A stretch of 64,000 nt of DNA from Toxorhynchites rutilus septentrionalis (Eukaryota > Arthropoda > Insecta > Diptera > Culicidae), in contig NC_073745.1 of NCBI RefSeq assembly GCF_029784135.1, positions 239,540,191 to 239,604,190 on the forward strand. Reading direction: 5' to 3'. Numbering within the stretch: the stretch's first letter is position 1; each line of letters opens with the position of its first letter. Shown here piece by piece: positions 10,561 to 22,496 of this stretch. The notes below the pieces were generated by a model. That model ran no database searches and was not told the origin of the DNA. It saw only the letters and a list, made by a program, of their open reading frames with translations. The translations under genes and the position numbers were made by a program.

Positions 10561-11644
10561 TCAGATACAAGGTTATAGAGCTAGATTGATTTTCTCATCA
10601 AATTGATTCAAAAAGTTCTTCGTTTTGAAAAAAGTTGTAACTATTTCAACATTGACAAAATTTTGAACTGTTCCGATTTGTTTAACCCCTTCACGTAAAA
10701 CGTCGAACCACACTCGTAGCGATTAGACTGTGCCAGAACGTACAAAATCGAACCTCACTCGTCGTCAATCGATGTGAAATGGATACTTGCTTCAGGCGTG
10801 TAATGTTGCGGGACTGCTACGGTCGTATGTAAGATACACACACTTAGCAGAGTATCGAAACGACTCACTGTGCTCGTGTTTGGGTCCTGTTGTTGGAAAT
10901 CAAATCATACGGGCAACGGGTTAAATGGTGCATCATTAATCGTAAATACATCAAGCCAAATCACAAGTATCAAGATAATTGCATTGAAACGAAGCATGAT
11001 TATTCTCTATCCTAAATTCTTTAAGTTTCCACAATTACTGTTCTAGTTATTTTTGTTCCTCTGATAACTGACCTATTTCCCCCATTGTACCGCCATATTC
11101 CACACACAATACCACTCCAACAAAGGAAAAGAGATATGGACCTGGTGTGAAATGTCGTAACCATTAACGGAGCAAATTTTCCCGTTTCCTTCCGGCGAGC
11201 ACAAGCTTAGGTTGTTTTTAAAAATTGAGCGGAATGCCGAGAGGGGGTGGAAGGGTGTTTCAAGCACTTCCACTGCAGAACCTGCAGCCCCAAATGGAGG
11301 AGCGTTTCTTCCAGCTTTGTTATCCGATCGTTCATAAATATTTCACTGGTTAGCGCCGCTCGGACACACACTACAAGGACTTGGTAGGAATTCGTCGACC
11401 GGTATTGTTCTGCTCGGAGGGGTATAATGGCAGGAATACAAAAGCATGCGTCCAGGACAAAAGGTCGTTAACAAAATTTATCGCCAAGAGTTTTGAATTG
11501 AATTGGAATTGGCATGTATTCTTTACTTTGCCCGATACAAGGATTCTGTTTCAATTGGAGACAGTCAGATAAAGGGAAGATTTTTTCGTTCGCATTAAAG
11601 CTATTGGGTTCTTTTTTTAAAGCTGATTATAGACCCTAGTGTTA
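10561..11644. other. Unassigned sequence
   Basis: No gene or transposon recognised. The few short open frames lack domain signals. Confidence 0.3.
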
Positions 11645-11930
11645 TGTGCATCCGTGGCCGAGTGGTTAGCGTCTCACATTATCATGCCGGGTGTTTGGGT
11701 TCGATTCCCGTTCTGGCCGGGGGATTTTTCGTCAAAGAAATTTCCTTCGACTTGCACTGTGGTCACGCGTATTCAAGAGCTTGCCCCTCGGAATACATTC
11801 AAGGCGTGTTATTTGGCTTACGAAATTTCAACTAAGTATTAATAAATGACGCTAGTTAATGCATACGTTGAGACGCAAAAGTTCCACAGGGAACGTTAAC
11901 GCCATTCAAGAAGAAGAAGATCCTAGTTTG
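11645..11930 (+). mobile_element. tRNA-derived SINE (Feilai-like)
   Basis: The tRNA-like head has an A box TGGCCGAGTGG at 11655-11665 and a B box GGTTCGATTCC at 11698-11708. These form an internal RNA polymerase III promoter. A tRNA-unrelated body follows (GGGGGATTTTTCGTCAAAG, TCGACTTGCACTGTGGTCAC, GCGTGTTATTTGGC), ending in a GAA-repeat tail near 11912. Related copies lie at 10390, 15800, 32285 and 35190. The family resembles the Feilai SINE described in Aedes; the name is from memory of that family and is not checked. Confidence 0.8.
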
Positions 11931-12799
11931 ACAGCAGCTCGATAAATGTACAGATGCTTTTCTCCGTCGGCTTGACTCTCATATGTATTCAATTTCATAC
12001 ATCCTTCCATAAACGCGCAAAACGACGGAAACGGAAGCCCACGCATAGCACTGTTGACTCAATGAATATGTACGATGACATTTATAGCTATACCTGATGC
12101 TTGGTAGTTTCGTCCTGTCTTCCCCGCGCTTTTTCTTTTTCCCCTTGAGTGTAGAAGGCTCGCGCGTTCACTGGACCAAGTTTGTGTCACATTCTGACCC
12201 CCAATGTCACCTCCCCAGTGTGCGGTTTCGTTGAAGTTGAAAAGATAATTGAATTTTTCTTCGCTTCGCTCTCGGTTCACCGCCATTCGCTGGTGGGTGT
12301 GACGATTCGAGGAGTCCGCAATAGGGCCAGAGTGTGGTGTTTTTGCTGTCTTTTTTCCGCTAGCTCTATTTTGGTGACGGTTGTGACGGAGTGCTCGAAC
12401 GAATCGTGAAATGGTCAATGACTTCTAGAAAGAGTGGTGAATGGAACGTTAGGGAAATGGAATTAGGATGAACAGGTCGAGAAATACTTCGATTGTATCT
12501 TTCAAGGCTTGTGTTTTCCAAACCTCAATGCAATTTTTTTAAAGTTCTATATTTTAATTCTTCGAATTCATTAGTCAAATGTTTCACAAAAAATTATTCA
12601 TTTTTCACTGGAATAAAACCAGACCGGCGAGCTGATTTTTTTGCCGTGAGGGTGAAACGAACATATAGTGGGTGGGAAAGACGGGCAATTCTATTTTCTC
12701 TCACTCATCGTTTGTCTGTTCAATAACATAACAGAGCGAAAGAAAGAGAGCGCAAGTTGAATGCTTTTTCTATCACAAACTCTGCAATGCCCATTAGAG
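11931..12799. other. Unassigned sequence
   Basis: A 119-codon minus-strand frame (12418-12059) and overlapping + frames occur here, but none shows a domain, splice context or transposon ends. Treated as non-coding. Confidence 0.3.
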
Positions 12800-13005
12800 A
12801 GGTGTTGTGTTCCGCCAGGACAACACAAGGCCATACAACTCCGGGAGTTTGATTGGGATGTTTTAATGCATCCATCATATAGTCCGGACCTGTCACCAAG
12901 CGATTACCACCTTTTTATCGCATTACAAAACTTCCCGAGGAATAATCAATTGGGATGAAAAGAAGATTGTATAAATGTATTGCTAGAGTATTTCGGCTAA
13001 AGTGC
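12800..13005 (+). pseudogene. Mariner transposase C-terminal scrap
   Basis: Contains the third catalytic block of a mariner transposase, WDVLMHPSYSPDLSPSDYHL, then LQNF.RNNQLG, a stop, and KEDCIN.LLEYFG. A disrupted second block (VFRQDNTRPYN) lies just upstream in another frame, with bases lost between the two. No terminal inverted repeats are seen. Confidence 0.75.
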
Positions 13006-15799
13006 TAAAGAGCCTAAAACAAATGGGAAATCATATAAGATCGTAATAGGGGACATATTACATCATATTATGAGTTTGACACATCAAGATCCGCGATGAC
13101 GTATGTATAGTGTCGGTTCGGCAGTGATATCCAATAGGGGAGGTAAATTAATCTTTACCAGATAAGCAAGCACAAAAAAAGTTTCAAATTGTTAATATTT
13201 TTTGAAAATTCTTACTTCATGTTATTTGATTACTTGAAACACGTAGTACTGATCATTACTCAACCATTTCTATTTAAATTTCGTGATATTTCCACTAAAA
13301 CACAATCGGCAACCAGGAATGCATCTCTTTCGAATCATATGTACGGCCAGCAAACAATCAATAGTATATATAAGCCGTTTATAAAGTGGAATCGAATCAC
13401 AATCGTGTTTAATTCCGATCACTGAATACATCGTGTATATCTCAAGACGTATAAAATGCGAAAAATCTTAAGTGTATTTCTCAGATTAACAGATAAAGCG
13501 GTAATGGGGTATAACAAACATCGGTTTTATGACATGCACTGTCGTAAAATTGAAGTGATCGACATCATATAAGCATATCAGGTAGATTCAGTTCAAGAGC
13601 CCTGCGTTAAATCGTGATCATGCTGTGGAACATATTTCACCAGTAAATTTTACAAGATCGTATTTTAGGACATATTACATTATATTATGAATTCTACACA
13701 TAAAGATAGTTGATATTTATTTAAGACGGATTTATGGTACAATGCGCGGTGGTTTGGTCACTGAACTGGTTAGGAGAGCGGTAGAGGAGATGGGTCTAAA
13801 ACGCGCCTGCCGGGCAATTTGACCCGCCTGTTTTTCTCGTAAACCAGCATGAATAGAAATGCAATGGATATAGGCATTCGTGCTAGTCAATGATAGAATC
13901 CTACCATGAAAGTTTAACATTTGTAACATGCTTTAAAAAAATAAGAAAAATAATTTTCTTTGGAAGCGATTTTCGATGTAATTTTCTACATCTTTTCTAA
14001 AAGGTTTTTGTTGCTTGAAACCGATTCAGAGGCGATAACTGTGGATCATATTTATTGAGCCGAGTTCCCAGTGAATATCTCAGATGAAGAAAATGGTAAG
14101 AAAGGATTCTTTTCTTTCTCAATTTGATATTTTCCGCATCAGCTTACCATCGGGCAGTATGGCATACCCTTGATCGGGGCAATTTGCTCGCTTTCGGCCG
14201 TAAACATTCTCACGAGAGAAATAGCTTGTATGTGAGGGATGCCTGATGATTTTTTCAAATATCTCTGCATGGCATGCATAAATGTATTCAAATATAATCA
14301 TAATGAACAAAATGAGCAAACCATCACGATATTTCTAAATCATGTTCGATAAGTCACACAAACAATTGTTTTCACATACATACTTTGAAATGACCTCGGT
14401 ATGTTTTCACAAAATGAAATGTCTTGACAACGAAAACATGTCTTCACATCTGGCATCTATATTATGTGCTCAGAGAATGCAGGAAAACAAGAGCGTGGAT
14501 TGGAGAATCAATGCACGAATATTGGGAGAAAACGCTCACCGGAGGAACGGTTTCTTCTCTTCGCTGGTGGGCATGAAGGGAATAGATTGATGGAATCTCT
14601 CATTCATACAAGCTGTTTCTCTGAGCTTTATAGTCTCTGAGAGAAACAACTCATGGGCATATTATACTTCTGCTGGGCCATTTAACACCGTATGATTAGA
14701 AATTTGGAATTTGGGCGCCTTACGAAATAAAATTCGTAGCACTTTTATTATACAGTATCTAAAATACAGAACGAGTACAGATGACTGAGGGTTAACTAAT
14801 CTACGTACTGACGTAGTTGTTTCCTTAAATTTTGAGAGCACGATCAAGATAAATCCATTCTCGCTTAGGGGGTGCGTATTACACACTTCTCCTATATATG
14901 AAAAGATTACGAATGAAAGCGTTTACCTGAAGCATGAAAGAGAGAGTTTAGTTCCTGTGTTCAAAAATATGCATTCTCTCTGTAAGTTCTTTTGTTTAAA
15001 AACAGAGCACAATGTTCAAGATGGCGGCAGAGTAGTTTTGTCGTCCTGGTCTGTCCTGTCGGCCTTGAAGTATACTCAATTATGTTTGTGATTCATGTGA
15101 TTAATTAAGAGAACAAATTGTCAGTCTATTGAACAAAAATTCTTTAGAATTGAAATCGTTCCTGTGAATTTTCTGGGTTATTATTGAGTAAAATCGGTAA
15201 CCAGAAATAACGTATCTGATGGAACTCTTTCGTACCATATGTACCCAGCAAAATTGGAGGCGATATACGTACGTATGCTGCCGTATATAGCGATATACGA
15301 TGCTTTTTACACTGATATACGATTTGATCCGACAATTGTACCACTTGATCCATTGTTGACATGGAAAATCGTGTTTTTGCACTTTATACGACTTTAGATA
15401 TATATGATCAATATTTTGTGATTTATCATATGTAAAGTTATACGATTTAATGTTTGCTACACAGCGGGCGACGTCGTACAAATGCTGGCCAAATAAATAA
15501 ATACTCAAAAATAAGTTTTAGATGCAACCTTCAGCGGCACACATCAGAACCAGCAGAGAAATTTCAGCGGCTACAACACACCATTAATTTCTCGATGTTA
15601 TTACAAACTGAATGAAGGAAAAAACTAAAAGCTACACTTACACTACACTACATATGCTATGTGTGTATTGCATCGATCACTTCATCGATTGCATCATCAT
15701 TTTTTCTCCTCTAATTCATGTTTTATAGTTCGGGTCGCGTTCGTCGCGGACAAGCAGAATTGGCCCTTTGTAAATATTCAAAGGTACAGCCAAAATTGT
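13006..15799. other. Unassigned sequence with diverged repeat pairs
   Basis: No gene recognised. Two direct repeats share AAGATCGTA.T..AGGRACAT and the following ATTATGA..TCTACACAT-like bases (13037-13091 and 13653-13706). A second related pair shares CGGYAACCAGRAAT and CATATGTAC..CCAGCAAA (about 13300-13365 and 15190-15255). These suggest fragments of one unknown repeat family. Confidence 0.4.
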
Positions 15800-15850
15800 T
15801 GCTCCCGTGGTCGAGTGGTTAGCATCACGCCTAACATGTCACTGCTGAAT
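15800..15850 (+). mobile_element. SINE head fragment
   Basis: Only the tRNA-like A-box part (CCCGTGGTCGAGTGGTTAGC) of the Feilai-like SINE is present. No B box or body follows. Confidence 0.55.
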
Positions 15851-16265
15851 ACCCTGCTGAATTACCCAATATTTTAGACGAAGCACCCATCGTCATGATA
15901 GGAAAGCATTTTTTCCACGTCAACATACCAACACACCACGCGTTGAGTGGTGATGGTGTGGTGTCCGATTCGCTTCTTCTACTCTACGCACTGCCGGTGC
16001 TTGGGGTGACAATACAAGAGAAACTGTACACCATGTTCGAACAACATGTGAAACATTAGGATTAAACATCGTATGTCCAAACATACTACGAATACAAACA
16101 TGTCACATTTTCAAACATAGGTACGAAAAAATCATGTTCGTATTCAAACACAAAACTGCGAACAGCAGCGTGGACATGTTTATCCCGGACGGCGTGTTTT
16201 TTGTGAAACATGGAAGACTGCAAATGATTTGTGACATAAATATTTTCCTCCATTTGTTTTTTCCC
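15851..16265. other. Unassigned sequence
   Basis: AT-rich DNA without recognisable features. Confidence 0.3.
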
Positions 16266-16267
16266 TA

Positions 16268-16799
16268 CGAGGGCAGTCCAATAAGTACTTAGCCTAAAAA
16301 AAAACAAAAATTTTGGAAAACTGGCGATTTATTTTTCAACATAGTCTTTTTTTTAGCTCGAAACACTTGGCCCAGCGATGCACAAGCTTCTTTAATCCAT
16401 CTGAAAAATAAATTTTCTCGAGGTCTGTAAAGTAGGCCTCCGTGGCGGCGATGACCTCCACATTCGACTCAAATTTTTGCCCGACGAGTGACTTTTTTAA
16501 GTTTGGAAACAAAAAAGTCGCGCAGGGTCAAATCTTGAGAATACGGTGGATGGGGCAGCAGTTCGTAGTGCAATTCGACCAATTTGGCCGTGGCGACGGC
16601 GGAATTTCTTTTTTTTTTCGTTTTTCTAAAATTCGAGGACACACCCGCTTCCGCATACGGTCAAAACAAAACTATGAATCCGATTCCGCTGAAATTTTGA
16701 CAGTAGTCGTTTACGAGAAGGTACTACACGATAAGTAATCTCTCTTGCGATACTGACACCATCGGACGATGAGGCTAAGTACTTATCGGCCCCTCCTCA
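16268..16799 (-). mobile_element. Internally deleted mariner with terminal inverted repeats
   Basis: About 28-bp inverted repeats match in their inner part (ATAAGTACTTAGCC at both ends) and carry several differences in the outer part. TA flanks both ends. On the minus strand a mariner C-terminus is readable near 16600-16310: VELHYELLPHPPYS.DLT.RDFF, then a decayed FESNVEVIAATEAYF and the C-terminal DYVEK. The N-terminal domain and first catalytic blocks are deleted. The right end is also the start of a 141-bp tandem duplication. Confidence 0.75.
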
Positions 16800-17319
16800 T
16801 ATGTTTATAATAAACGACAATATAGCAATAGTAGTCAACAAGAGCTAAAGGTTGTACCGCTCATGACAACTCTACACGAGCTGATGATTGCGCCGGCTAG
16901 TGACCATTCTATCCTGGATTCCTCGAGTCGAGAAAGACGCACCACGCTAGATATGGGGTACAGACTAGGGGGGCGTTGCTGATTAATGGTCAGCTGCATC
17001 CTATTAGGAAGTATCCCGTGTCGGGCACACGTACAGAGCATCGAAGACTGCAACATACCAATTATGAGAACACTTGTAATACTAACCTCGAGCCAACCGC
17101 GAGTAATCGGTTACATATTACTAACATAGTTGTAAGACAAAAATTGTCAAAATATTGGACTCCCGGCCCCGTCAGGCTAACGCCACATGTGCCTTAATAA
17201 AAAAATATATTTTGGGAAAAAAAAATAGCAATAGTTGTATTATGTGTATATAAAGATCGTATATTCATCCAATACTATTCATTCATAACTATTTCTCAAA
17301 CATTTGTCATGATAGTATA
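16776..17319. repeat. 141-bp tandem duplication, unit 1 (interrupted)
   Basis: After removal of the retro-insertion 16832-17224 and one TSD copy, the unit is 56 + 85 = 141 bp. It matches unit 2 (17325-17465) with about three substitutions. It begins inside the right inverted repeat of the mariner at 16268-16799. Confidence 0.85.
16832..17224 (+). mobile_element. 3'-UTR-only copy of the element A family
   Basis: A 393-bp severely 5'-truncated LINE copy matching the element A 3' UTR (4255-3866). It ends ATGTGCCTTAATAAAAAAAT and an A-run. A 10-bp target duplication ATAGCAATAG lies at 16822-16831 and 17225-17234. No coding capacity remains. Confidence 0.9.
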
Positions 17320-17324
17320 GTATA

Positions 17325-17465
17325 TAAGTACTTATCGGCCCCTCCTCATATGTTTATAATAAACGACAATATGGCAATAGTTGTATTATGTGTATATAAA
17401 GATCGTGTATTCATCCAATACTATTCATTCATAACTATTTCTCAGACATTTGTCATGATAGTATA
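17325..17465. repeat. 141-bp tandem duplication, unit 2 (uninterrupted)
   Basis: Direct repeat of unit 1 without the LINE insertion. Its GGCAATAGTTGTATTATG shows the empty target site. Confidence 0.85.
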
Positions 17466-17648
17466 TCGCCTCCACATTTTCATTTGCCGGGAATAAGTGA
17501 TAGTCGCTAGGGGCGAGGTCTGGGGAGTAAGGAGGTTGCTCGTCCATTTGTTTTTTTTTTCAATTGCTCTTGAGTTACGCGAGCAGAATGGGGCCGCGCA
17601 TTGTCGTGGATGAGGATCACTCCTTTCGTCAATAAACCTGGCCTTTTG
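17466..17648 (-). pseudogene. Mariner transposase fragment (second catalytic block)
   Basis: The minus strand encodes RPGLLTKGVILIHDNARPHS then ARVTQEQLKK, the second Asp block of a mariner transposase, followed by decayed sequence. It abuts, head to head, an oppositely oriented C-terminal fragment at 17649, so the original element has been inverted or two copies were joined. Confidence 0.7.
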
Positions 17649-17960
17649 TTCTTAATCGGTCCAAAACTTCACAGTAGTACGGTGATGAAACAGGCGTTTG
17701 GCGGTCAACGATTCGATAACACTGAAGAAATTTTTGACGCAGTTACATCGTACTTCAAAAAGTTGGACGCTACGCACTTCGCGCTCGGAATAGAAAACTC
17801 GTGCCGCGCTATGAAAAATGTCTCGAACGTTACGGTGATTATGTAGAAAAATAGAAAATAAAATGTAGATTACGAAAATCACCTTGATTTTTGCCCTAAC
17901 TTTATTTGTCTGCGATTTCTGAGGCACTGAATCTTATTTTTCGAACGACCCTCGTATACA
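17649..17960 (+). pseudogene. Mariner transposase C-terminus and terminal repeat
   Basis: The + strand reads FGGQRFDNTEEIFDAVTSYF then, after one frame change, LVPRYEKCLERYGDYVEK and a stop at about 17846. This is the normal mariner C-terminus. The following GAACGACCCTCGTA at about 17943-17956 looks like a mariner terminal repeat. Confidence 0.7.
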
Positions 17961-20900
17961 CTGATTAAGCGCCACCCAATATATACAATTTATATTAACG
18001 ATATTTGCAAGTTTCTTAGTAGAAATCTCAAAATAAAATTATTGTATTAAACCTGCGTTCCATTCACCCTATACAACAACCAAATCACGCAACGCATATC
18101 AACAAATGCTGGGGATCTCATATCGACCTTTGTTTAAAGATGAGCATAATTTCAGTTCTTTTGACAACTTTTATTCATACAATTCAAACGTAAGATGAAT
18201 CATATAAAAACATAAATATTTTCACTCTTCCGTTCATTGAATACCTCGTGTAGGAATCTGTCAGTAATGCATACACTCTCATGAGACATGTACATTCCAC
18301 ATGTAATGAATTCCAAATCTTCCCATGACACTTCCAAAAGACCGCACATTGAGTGCTGGGCTGTGAAGTGTCGAAGTGTTAGGTTGTTCTCTCCTTCTTT
18401 TCTTACATACCGATGGCTTATTGGCTGTTTAAAATATGTTGATTCTAGAAACCTCCAGTATGACACTTTATTGAAACCAGTTGGAAATAAATTCTTCAAT
18501 TTGTATTTTACAGGAAAATGCTCCGGTTCTCAATAGAAAAAAAAATCCTCGAATAAATGCTACATGGCGACCGTGGCAGCATCCGGAACATAATGGATAA
18601 TGGAAAAAAATATATTCGTCGCTATAAACAAGCTGTGAAGAAGGAAACACGTTTCGAACGTGTGTTTTGTATGGAGTTCCACTACCGTGAATGTAGTCCG
18701 ACCCTATTCTACTTCAACGGAAAGTTGTCTATCACCAAGACATAGTGTTTCGAAGATCACATAAGTCAGGCAACAAGGCATGATCCATTTCTGTGTAGCT
18801 TATATTATTAGAGCCAGTTTGACCAGAAAGCATGAACTTGTCAAGCTAGAAATAAAATAAAACGAATCATTGTTTCTATCTCGTTAGCTTTGACCAAAAG
18901 ATGTTTTGCTAAAAATCGCAGAAGATGGAAAAAAATATGTTTGCTCGATATTAAGTCTTTGATCTTTTAAAAAAATATTAATTAACCTAATTTACTGAAC
19001 ACTCTAACAGTGACGCAGGGAAAATTTTACCCCATCTCGTTAAATTAGTGAATGCGGTATGTCCTGCCTACACACCGCAACAATCCACTCTCACTCTGTA
19101 TCTCTTCCCATTGATCGAACGAAATGGAGTGGAAAATTGATGTTTTAGTCCTTTCCGGTTGCAGCCACCCAACGTGAGATACGAGACGAAGGAAATGAAA
19201 ATGGAGTACCCAATAAAAATGTTATTGAAATTTGGTTTTACGGTATGCGAAACGGCCTCCCCCGTCCTCTACCGGGAGTCAGAGAGAAAACAAGTGATAA
19301 TAAAATCAGGCAATATGTTTTCCATATCAGTCATGCACGGGATTTTTGCAAGCTTTCAGGATAACAGTGTTTGTTATTACCAGTCGGCATGTCGGCCTAG
19401 AATTATCGCTCGGTAAATTTTCTGTCAATTCGGCAACGAATTTTACGATTTGGAAATAAATATTTTGATTGCGTCTGGTTGAATGAAGGACAAACAGAGA
19501 TTGTTATGACGCAGTATATATCAGCAAATAGGAACAGTTGTTTTTCTGTCTAATCAGTATAACTGGAGTGCTGAAAATTTACCCAACTCGAGAATTAAAT
19601 TGGCCATAACCAACAAAAACGAAAAAAAGGAGATGTATCACCCGAAATTGACAAGTTCCGACCGCACGGCACGTCAAATGAAAATAATTAATTTTCCACA
19701 ACCACATAAAATTTCAGCTTCGATGTGTCAAATCCAGCTTATGTCTTTGGAAATCAGCTCAGCATAACTGTTCAACATGTGGCTCTTTTCCCGTTTTTTT
19801 TTTGTTTTGTCCCAAACCCTTTTCACGAAACTTTGTTGTGGTTTTGTCTTTCCATCCCGCCAATCTCGAGCCACTCGTTAGAAAACTAACCATTTTAGCT
19901 CCCTGGCTTCCCCCTGGTGCCAGCAGTAGGACCTTGTTTGACTTTCGACACTAGCAGAGCACATGGTTGTTCGCACACAAAGTGGCACACCACCGGAAGG
20001 AGGCCACAGGGCAGAATATTACACAATTTGTCGCCGAAAATAAGTCGTATCCTTGAATGGTTGAGGGCTGTCCTGTGGGTGTAAAACACAGTTCTGCTTT
20101 CAAAAAAGCTGGACGCAACTTTTGCAGCAGCAGCAGTAGAAGCAGGAGATTTAATTGCTCTTTTTGTGAGTTTTCCACGAAAGTAGAAGGAAAAGTGTGT
20201 CGTAATTCGTGTCTTTTGTCGTTTTGCTCGAATAAAAATTTACATTAATTTTATGGCTGCCTCAGACGTCTTCATCAGCATCATTGAGTAATGTAATGAT
20301 AATGTATTACATTGCAAATATGGGAAAAACGGGGAAGAATTCTCGCCCTATTTTATAAATGGTGTTGCTACAAATGAAGTTATTATTCCTCTATGCTCAC
20401 GCACTAATTCCAAGTATTAAAAAATGTTGAATAAATCAGGATAAAACAGTTATTCTTATGAGAGCTCAAAGAATGCGTGTTATGCAATAGAAATATTTAG
20501 AGTGATATACAATAGATTTTAAGTATTTCTTAATTTTGTCAGTGTTCTAGTTTGTTTGTTTTATGTTAGCATACAATAGAGACCATTTATCTACTAGAAA
20601 TTAGTTTTATATCCATGTAAATTAGTCCCTTTTGCAACTCGAACGTCTCGACCGAACTTCTTCAATTTATTGAGGTGATATGAACCGATCAGTGCGATTG
20701 TTGAAAGTAGAATCGATGCTGAGAAATTTTTCATCTGAGTGAATGATTTTTGTTTTTTGAACTCTTACTTCTTTCGGTAAGAGTTCCAAATCAGAGAACA
20801 GGTTATATTTTCATAAAATAATGTTAACGTTAATAGTCTTTCTTGCTGCGAACGCAATTTGATGATTCGCACACCAATGGAATCGTAATTCTCTAAGATT

Positions 20901-20984
20901 TGTTTGATATGCATATTACTATCCCCTAGTCTGTAAATGGTTTAAATTGATGAAAATTGAAAGCATTCATTTTGTACTATGGAG
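17961..20984. other. Unassigned sequence, 3 kb
   Basis: No recognised gene. Open frames such as 18499-18200 (-, 99 codons) and 18288-18536 (+) overlap on opposite strands and show no known domain. It could hold regulatory DNA or old unclassified repeats. Confidence 0.3.
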
Positions 20985-21092
20985 TCACTTTTTACGCGGG
21001 GGATACGTGGCGTGTAAAAAAAACCGCTTGAATCCCAAAATCCACGTAAAAAAAGCCGCCTGAAAAATAACCGCATAAAAAGCGACTTTAGT
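20985..21092. mobile_element. Small MITE-like inverted repeat
   Basis: About 108 bp with inverted ends AGTCACTTTTTACGCGG and its near complement CCGCATAAAAAGCGACT. The interior is rich in CCGC/GCGG and A-runs. Non-coding. Confidence 0.5.
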
Positions 21093-21854
21093 GTATTTGT
21101 ACAGTACTCAGATTCTCCTGTGAATCGAATACAAATGCAGCGTTCGTTCTACGGACAATGTGGACAGGGAAAATATTGCAATTTGTATTCCGGTATTGAT
21201 CCACACAAAGGAAGAGAAGAAGCATAGCGAAAAATTGCATCGCAAGCCCCACATTTGCGCGATTCCCATGCTAATAGTGATTTAATTAACACTAGAATAA
21301 TCAGAAAAGAGCAGAGAGTGCTCATGTTTTCCTGGTTCACTCGCAATCGTTGTTGAACACGTTGTTAGATTTATACGTAGTCAAAAATAGATTGAACTTA
21401 AGGAATGTAGAGAAAATGTTCTAATTAAACGAAATATAATCGTCAGTGGCCACGCCAATAATTGTATCTTTTTAGGGTCACCAGAAATTTCTACTAAAGA
21501 GTTGTTCATCAAACTTCGATACATTCTAAAATGATATCCGAAGTGATGTACAAGCGAATTGAATTAAATATTTTCGTAATCCTTCATCAATAATGTGATT
21601 GTGTCTTGAACATTACCCCATTTTTTTTTCTTTTTCTTCCTGAACGTACCGGATTACGCCAAATCTTGGATATGACTGGTCGAATCACATATTGTGTACG
21701 AGTAAAGGGTGTTGATGTTTTTATTTTGATATTGACATTTGCTCTCCAGTTATAAAAATGACGTCCAAGCTAAATGCACCCATCAAAACTCTGCACACAT
21801 CGTAAAGTTCCGAACTAAGCGCACGTAGTATTAACGAAATTTTTCGAAAATAGT
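21093..21854. other. Unassigned sequence
   Basis: No recognised feature. The last part may be 5' DNA of the IS630-type transposon that continues at 21855. Confidence 0.3.
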
Positions 21855-22094
21855 CAAACCAATTACCAGGAAGCTTTGTCGGCAGCAAAAAAGCCTGTTT
21901 CGAGGGGAAGATCGAAAGCTAGCAGCCGGCGTTAACAAGAATAGCGTTTAGCACTTCCGAGCGGAACCACAATCTCTACGTTCGAAAAGTCGCAAATGAG
22001 TTGGAAGTGTCGTCTACAACTGTGCCTCGAGCTTGAAAACCGTGCCCGACTATCGACTCACAAAAAGGTTTCGAAGTGATTCTAAATCGCGTAG
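21855..22094 (+). pseudogene. IS630-type (ITmD37E-like) transposase, left part
   Basis: A decayed HTH region reads NHNLYVRKVANELEVSSTTV with stops around it. The rest of the same gene resumes after element B at 28107, so the transposon was split by that insertion. Confidence 0.6.
22084..22094. repeat. Target site duplication of element B (left)
   Basis: AAATCGCGTAG, repeated at 28107-28117. Two further T bases may belong to it but merge with the poly(T) of the tail. Confidence 0.85.
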
Positions 22095-22496
22095 TTTTTT
22101 TTTTTTTTTTTTTATTAATCCGTTTATTTTTACAGGCTCAGTTACATAAGTTTAATGGAGCCAAACTCTTAACTATATTTCAACTAGCATATATCAACAT
22201 GTTGTTTCCTTAATTCTATGGTTAATGAAATAGGAAACCGATTACTCGCGGTCGACTCGAGTTTAGAAGGGTGACACATTTTCATTAGGAAAAGGATGGG
22301 GTGTAAGGAGATGTGTGTTTACACTCGCACTCACATTCACATTCACATTCTCATTCACACTGACACTTCACACTCAATTCTTAAAACTATCCTTACATCT
22401 AATATGTATTTACAATTTAACTTATTCTAATGTTAGTAGGAAGGGAACCGATAGCTCGCGAAGGACGAAAAGGAGGGGAAAAGGATGTATAAACAA
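22095..22496 (-). other. 3' UTR of element B
   Basis: Runs from the ORF2 stop to the poly(A) tail. It includes a degenerate CACATT/CACACT-type simple repeat (about 22318-22375 on the + strand) and two GATTACTCGCGGT-type motifs, also seen in the element A 3' UTR. The last bases (CTGAGCCTGTAAAAATAAAC) are shared with copy C at about 46720-46740. Confidence 0.8.

Noticed and set aside
11645..11720. tRNA-Ser/Leu-like gene with A and B boxes
   Set aside because: The head does not fold into a full cloverleaf and runs directly into a SINE body; it is a SINE promoter.
12059..12418. 119-codon minus-strand frame
   Set aside because: No recognised domain, no transposon ends, and the opposite strand is also open; likely chance.
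18200..18499. 99-codon minus-strand frame
   Set aside because: No similarity recognised and overlapped by an opposite-strand frame; insufficient support for a gene.
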